Made by a program: the position numbers and the translations under genes
The notes under the pieces: model-generated
Databases searched by the model: none
What the model saw: the letters and a program-made list of their open reading frames with translations, nothing else
Told to the model about the DNA's origin: nothing
Shown: positions 62,569-64,000 of the stretch, one piece after another
Numbering within the stretch: the stretch's first letter is position 1
How the letters are laid out: the number at the start of each line of letters is the position of its first letter
Assembly: GCA_021776515.1 (NCBI GenBank)
Contig: JAJFFS010000002.1
Span: 1-64,000 of the forward strand
Origin: Robiginitomaculum sp.
Lineage (GTDB): Bacteria > Pseudomonadota > Alphaproteobacteria > Caulobacterales > Maricaulaceae
Reading direction: 5' to 3'
Length of the DNA: 64,000 bases

Positions 62569-63103
62569 GGCTTTCCTCCCAGGTTTTCAAATCCGCCTGT
62601 GTATTGATATTGGTTAGCTCGCGCGTATTGATTTCACTTATCGCCAGTGTACGCACATCAAGTTCGCTCACGAAGTTGCGGATGGAAAGATCCGCATCCG
62701 GCGTTTGTAATATCTGCTCAAGACGCGCCTTAACTCTGTCACTCAGGGTGAGTTTAAGCGGTAGAGACTGGTTTTTATAAAACACCACTTCGCCAGGCGT
62801 TGCCGCCAGTTGCTTCAGGCTATCGGCGCTTAAATCAGGCATATCAACCGGCACAACCAACAGAAAATTAGCCTCACCCGCATGGCCAAAAGCAGCCTGC
62901 ATACCCGCCAATGGCCCCTTGCCGGGATAAGCATCGGGGATGCCTCCATTGCCGCTTAATAAAACCGGTGCGCAACCTGCAGCCTGCAAAACTTCCGTCA
63001 TGGTTTCGACCAGTGTTTTCCCCCTGACCGATAGCTGCGCCTTATTGCGCCCCATGCGCCGAGAGGCCCCACCGGCCAGCACCAGCCCCGCCAGATCAGT
63101 CAT
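62552..63103 (-). CDS. mobA: Molybdenum cofactor guanylyltransferase
   Basis: 183 aa from MTDLAGLVLAGGASRRMGRNKA at 63103; ATGs at 63112 and 63121 are also possible. The nucleotide-binding LAGGxSRRMGxxK signature is perfect, and VPVDMPDLS carries the metal Asp. It makes Mo-bis-MGD or the dinucleotide form from Mo-MPT and GTP. Overlaps moaE at the start and the 110-aa gene at the end. Confidence 0.93.
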   Translation of the reverse strand: MTDLAGLVLAGGASRRMGRNKAQLSVRGKTLVETMTEVLQAAGCAPVLLSGNGGIPDAYPGKGPLAGMQAAFGHAGEANFLLVVPVDMPDLSADSLKQLAATPGEVVFYKNQSLPLKLTLSDRVKARLEQILQTPDADLSIRNFVSELDVRTLAISEINTRELTNINTQADLKTWEESHETQT

Positions 63104-63563
63104 GGTGGGCATGGTCACCATGCTGGCACAGCGCATGGCCCTGCACCCATTCACTGTCGCCATCGGTATAGTGTTCCTGTTTCCATACTGGCGAGCGTTC
63201 TTTAATTTCCTCAATTACATAACGGCACGCCTTGAAGGCCTCATCGCGGTGCGGCGATCCAGCCGCAATAACAATGCTAAGTCCACCAACATCCAGCCGC
63301 CCTTTGCCGTGGATGACAAAGAGACGCAGACCGTCGCCCCACTTGTCCTGGGCCTCGGCGCAAATTTCACGAAAACTTTGTTCAGCCAGCGGTGCAAAAA
63401 CGTCATAACTGACCCCATCAACATCCCGGCCCTGATTGCGATTGCGTACGGCACCTAAAAACAAAGCCCCCGCGCCATGCCCCGGTGCCTCAACAAAATG
63501 CAAGGCCTCAACAGGATCAAGGTTTTGTTGGGTCACATCACGAACTTCTACATGAATGTTCAT
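63096..63563 (-). CDS. moaE: Molybdopterin synthase catalytic subunit MoaE
   Basis: 155 aa. GAGALFLGAVRNRNQG, VIHGKGRLDVGG (the HRxGxL-like loop) and SPHRDEAFKACRYVIEEIKERSPVWKQEHY (quoted in part) contain the active-site Lys and Arg. The tail is His-rich (HGDHAHH). It joins with MoaD to convert cPMP into molybdopterin. 2 bp separate it from moaD. Confidence 0.95.
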   Translation of the reverse strand: MNIHVEVRDVTQQNLDPVEALHFVEAPGHGAGALFLGAVRNRNQGRDVDGVSYDVFAPLAEQSFREICAEAQDKWGDGLRLFVIHGKGRLDVGGLSIVIAAGSPHRDEAFKACRYVIEEIKERSPVWKQEHYTDGDSEWVQGHALCQHGDHAHHD

Positions 63564-63565
63564 TG

Positions 63566-63811
63566 TTAACCTCCTGATACAGGTGGTAAAATTGCAAGTC
63601 GTGCGTCAGAAGAAAATGTTGCAGTTTCAGCCAGAACAACACGCTCGTCTGCAAATCTGCTCACCTCTAAAAGCTCGTGCAAATCACTTGGCAGCTTCTC
63701 TTGAAAGGTTATCCGTAAATCCCCGATGCTGGCCCCGTCTGGCAGATCAAGCACCATTTCCTCGCCCAGAGGACGAAACGCACCAAAAAGCTGCACCGTT
63801 ATCTTACCCAT
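63566..63811 (-). CDS. moaD: Molybdopterin synthase sulfur carrier subunit MoaD
   Basis: 81 aa ubiquitin-like protein ending in the Gly-Gly (LAILPPVSGG) that carries the thiocarboxylate. N-terminus KITVQLFGAFRPLG. Its ATG overlaps the moeA stop by 1 bp (TGATG), and moaE follows. Confidence 0.95.
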   Translation of the reverse strand: MGKITVQLFGAFRPLGEEMVLDLPDGASIGDLRITFQEKLPSDLHELLEVSRFADERVVLAETATFSSDARLAILPPVSGG

Positions 63812-64000
63812 CAGGCACCTCCTGCAAACGGAACGAATTGGACGGTATCACCGGCGCACAGACTCTCTACCTCGGCGGGTAAAACCGCCCAGCCATTAGC
63901 GTGTAAAAGTGGTTCCAGTCGAAAGGATTGTTGCCCTGATAAAATCTCAATTTCAGCGCCGCTCTGCCGCGCCTTGGCAAACATGGTGAGACCTTTTTTC
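63811..64000 (-). CDS. moeA: Molybdopterin molybdenumtransferase MoeA, 3' end only
   Basis: The minus-strand frame is open to the right edge and ends at TGA 63813-63811. The last 62 residues include TMFAKARQSGAEIEILSGQQSFRL, then LLHANGWAVLP and GDTVQFVPF (quoted in part), the C-terminal domain IV of MoeA. The N-terminal three-quarters lie outside the window. It inserts molybdate into adenylated molybdopterin. Its stop couples to moaD. Confidence 0.88.
   Translation of the reverse strand, partial: KKGLTMFAKARQSGAEIEILSGQQSFRLEPLLHANGWAVLPAEVESLCAGDTVQFVPFAGGA

Overview
The window reads as an ordinary chromosomal segment of a marine-type alphaproteobacterium, most likely in the Caulobacterales/Hyphomonadaceae-Maricaulales neighbourhood. 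The evidence is the divK-pleD pair next to dinB with an N-terminal Cys cluster, a PopA-like degenerate REC-REC-GGDEF protein, a short-form prolyl-tRNA synthetase, one LolC/E-type permease with LolD, a 14-gene nuo operon followed by birA-coaX-rnj-mce-DUF1467, and clpP-clpX-lon-hupB-tRNA-Val-tRNA-Asp in a common alphaproteobacterial order. Genus assignment is inference. Base composition by eye is moderate (about 50-55% GC). There is no clear prophage, IS transposase or CRISPR array.

Layout. 1-445: 3' end of an OmpA-domain protein after a 29-proline linker. 626-7013 (+): a catabolic cluster of a cystathionine-gamma-synthase-family PLP enzyme, an M20 deacylase, astA, astD and astB (arginine succinyltransferase pathway without astC and astE), ending tail-to-tail on phhA (-). 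8131-9985 (+): ppx/gppA and rlmE. 10033-13404 (-): proS, lolC/E, lolD. 13511-15955 (-): a large secreted FG-GAP beta-propeller protein that, with an AT-rich flank, separates proS from the DUF1467-mce-rnj-coaX-birA block (16394-20303, -). 20304-35484 (-): complete nuoA-N operon with an extra 79-aa membrane protein between nuoE and nuoF, and palindromic repeats at four gene junctions.

35698-47760 is an accessory stretch mixed with housekeeping genes: a PH-like membrane protein, a lipoprotein, a secreted vWA protein, a ribbon-helix-helix protein with a transmembrane/periplasmic tail, two tRNAs, hupB, a secreted S9 peptidase, lon, an exported M18-type aminopeptidase, a zinc-ribbon membrane protein and several repeat families. 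47992-50114 (-): clpX and clpP. 50294-51714 (+): an MFS transporter and rpmG. 51751-56334: pleD and divK (-), dinB (+), and a PopA-like c-di-GMP receptor candidate (-). 56410-59764: an alpha-methylacyl-CoA racemase-like enzyme (+) and a methyltransferase/DUF4910 aminopeptidase-like pair (-). 59792-64000 (-): molybdenum cluster moeA(partial)-moaD-moaE-mobA-unknown-modA-modB-modC.

Themes: complex I with its conserved downstream block; a regulated-proteolysis hub (ClpXP, Lon) close to cell-cycle c-di-GMP signalling (DivK, PleD, PopA-like); amino-acid catabolism (Arg, Phe, sulfur amino acids); and molybdate uptake with molybdopterin synthesis. The observations most worth following are the repeat insertions that form leaders inside the nuo operon, the membrane-tethered RHH protein, the PopA-like protein with an intact I-site and degenerate active site, the M20 enzyme as a possible AstE substitute, and the unknown 110-aa protein in the molybdenum cluster.
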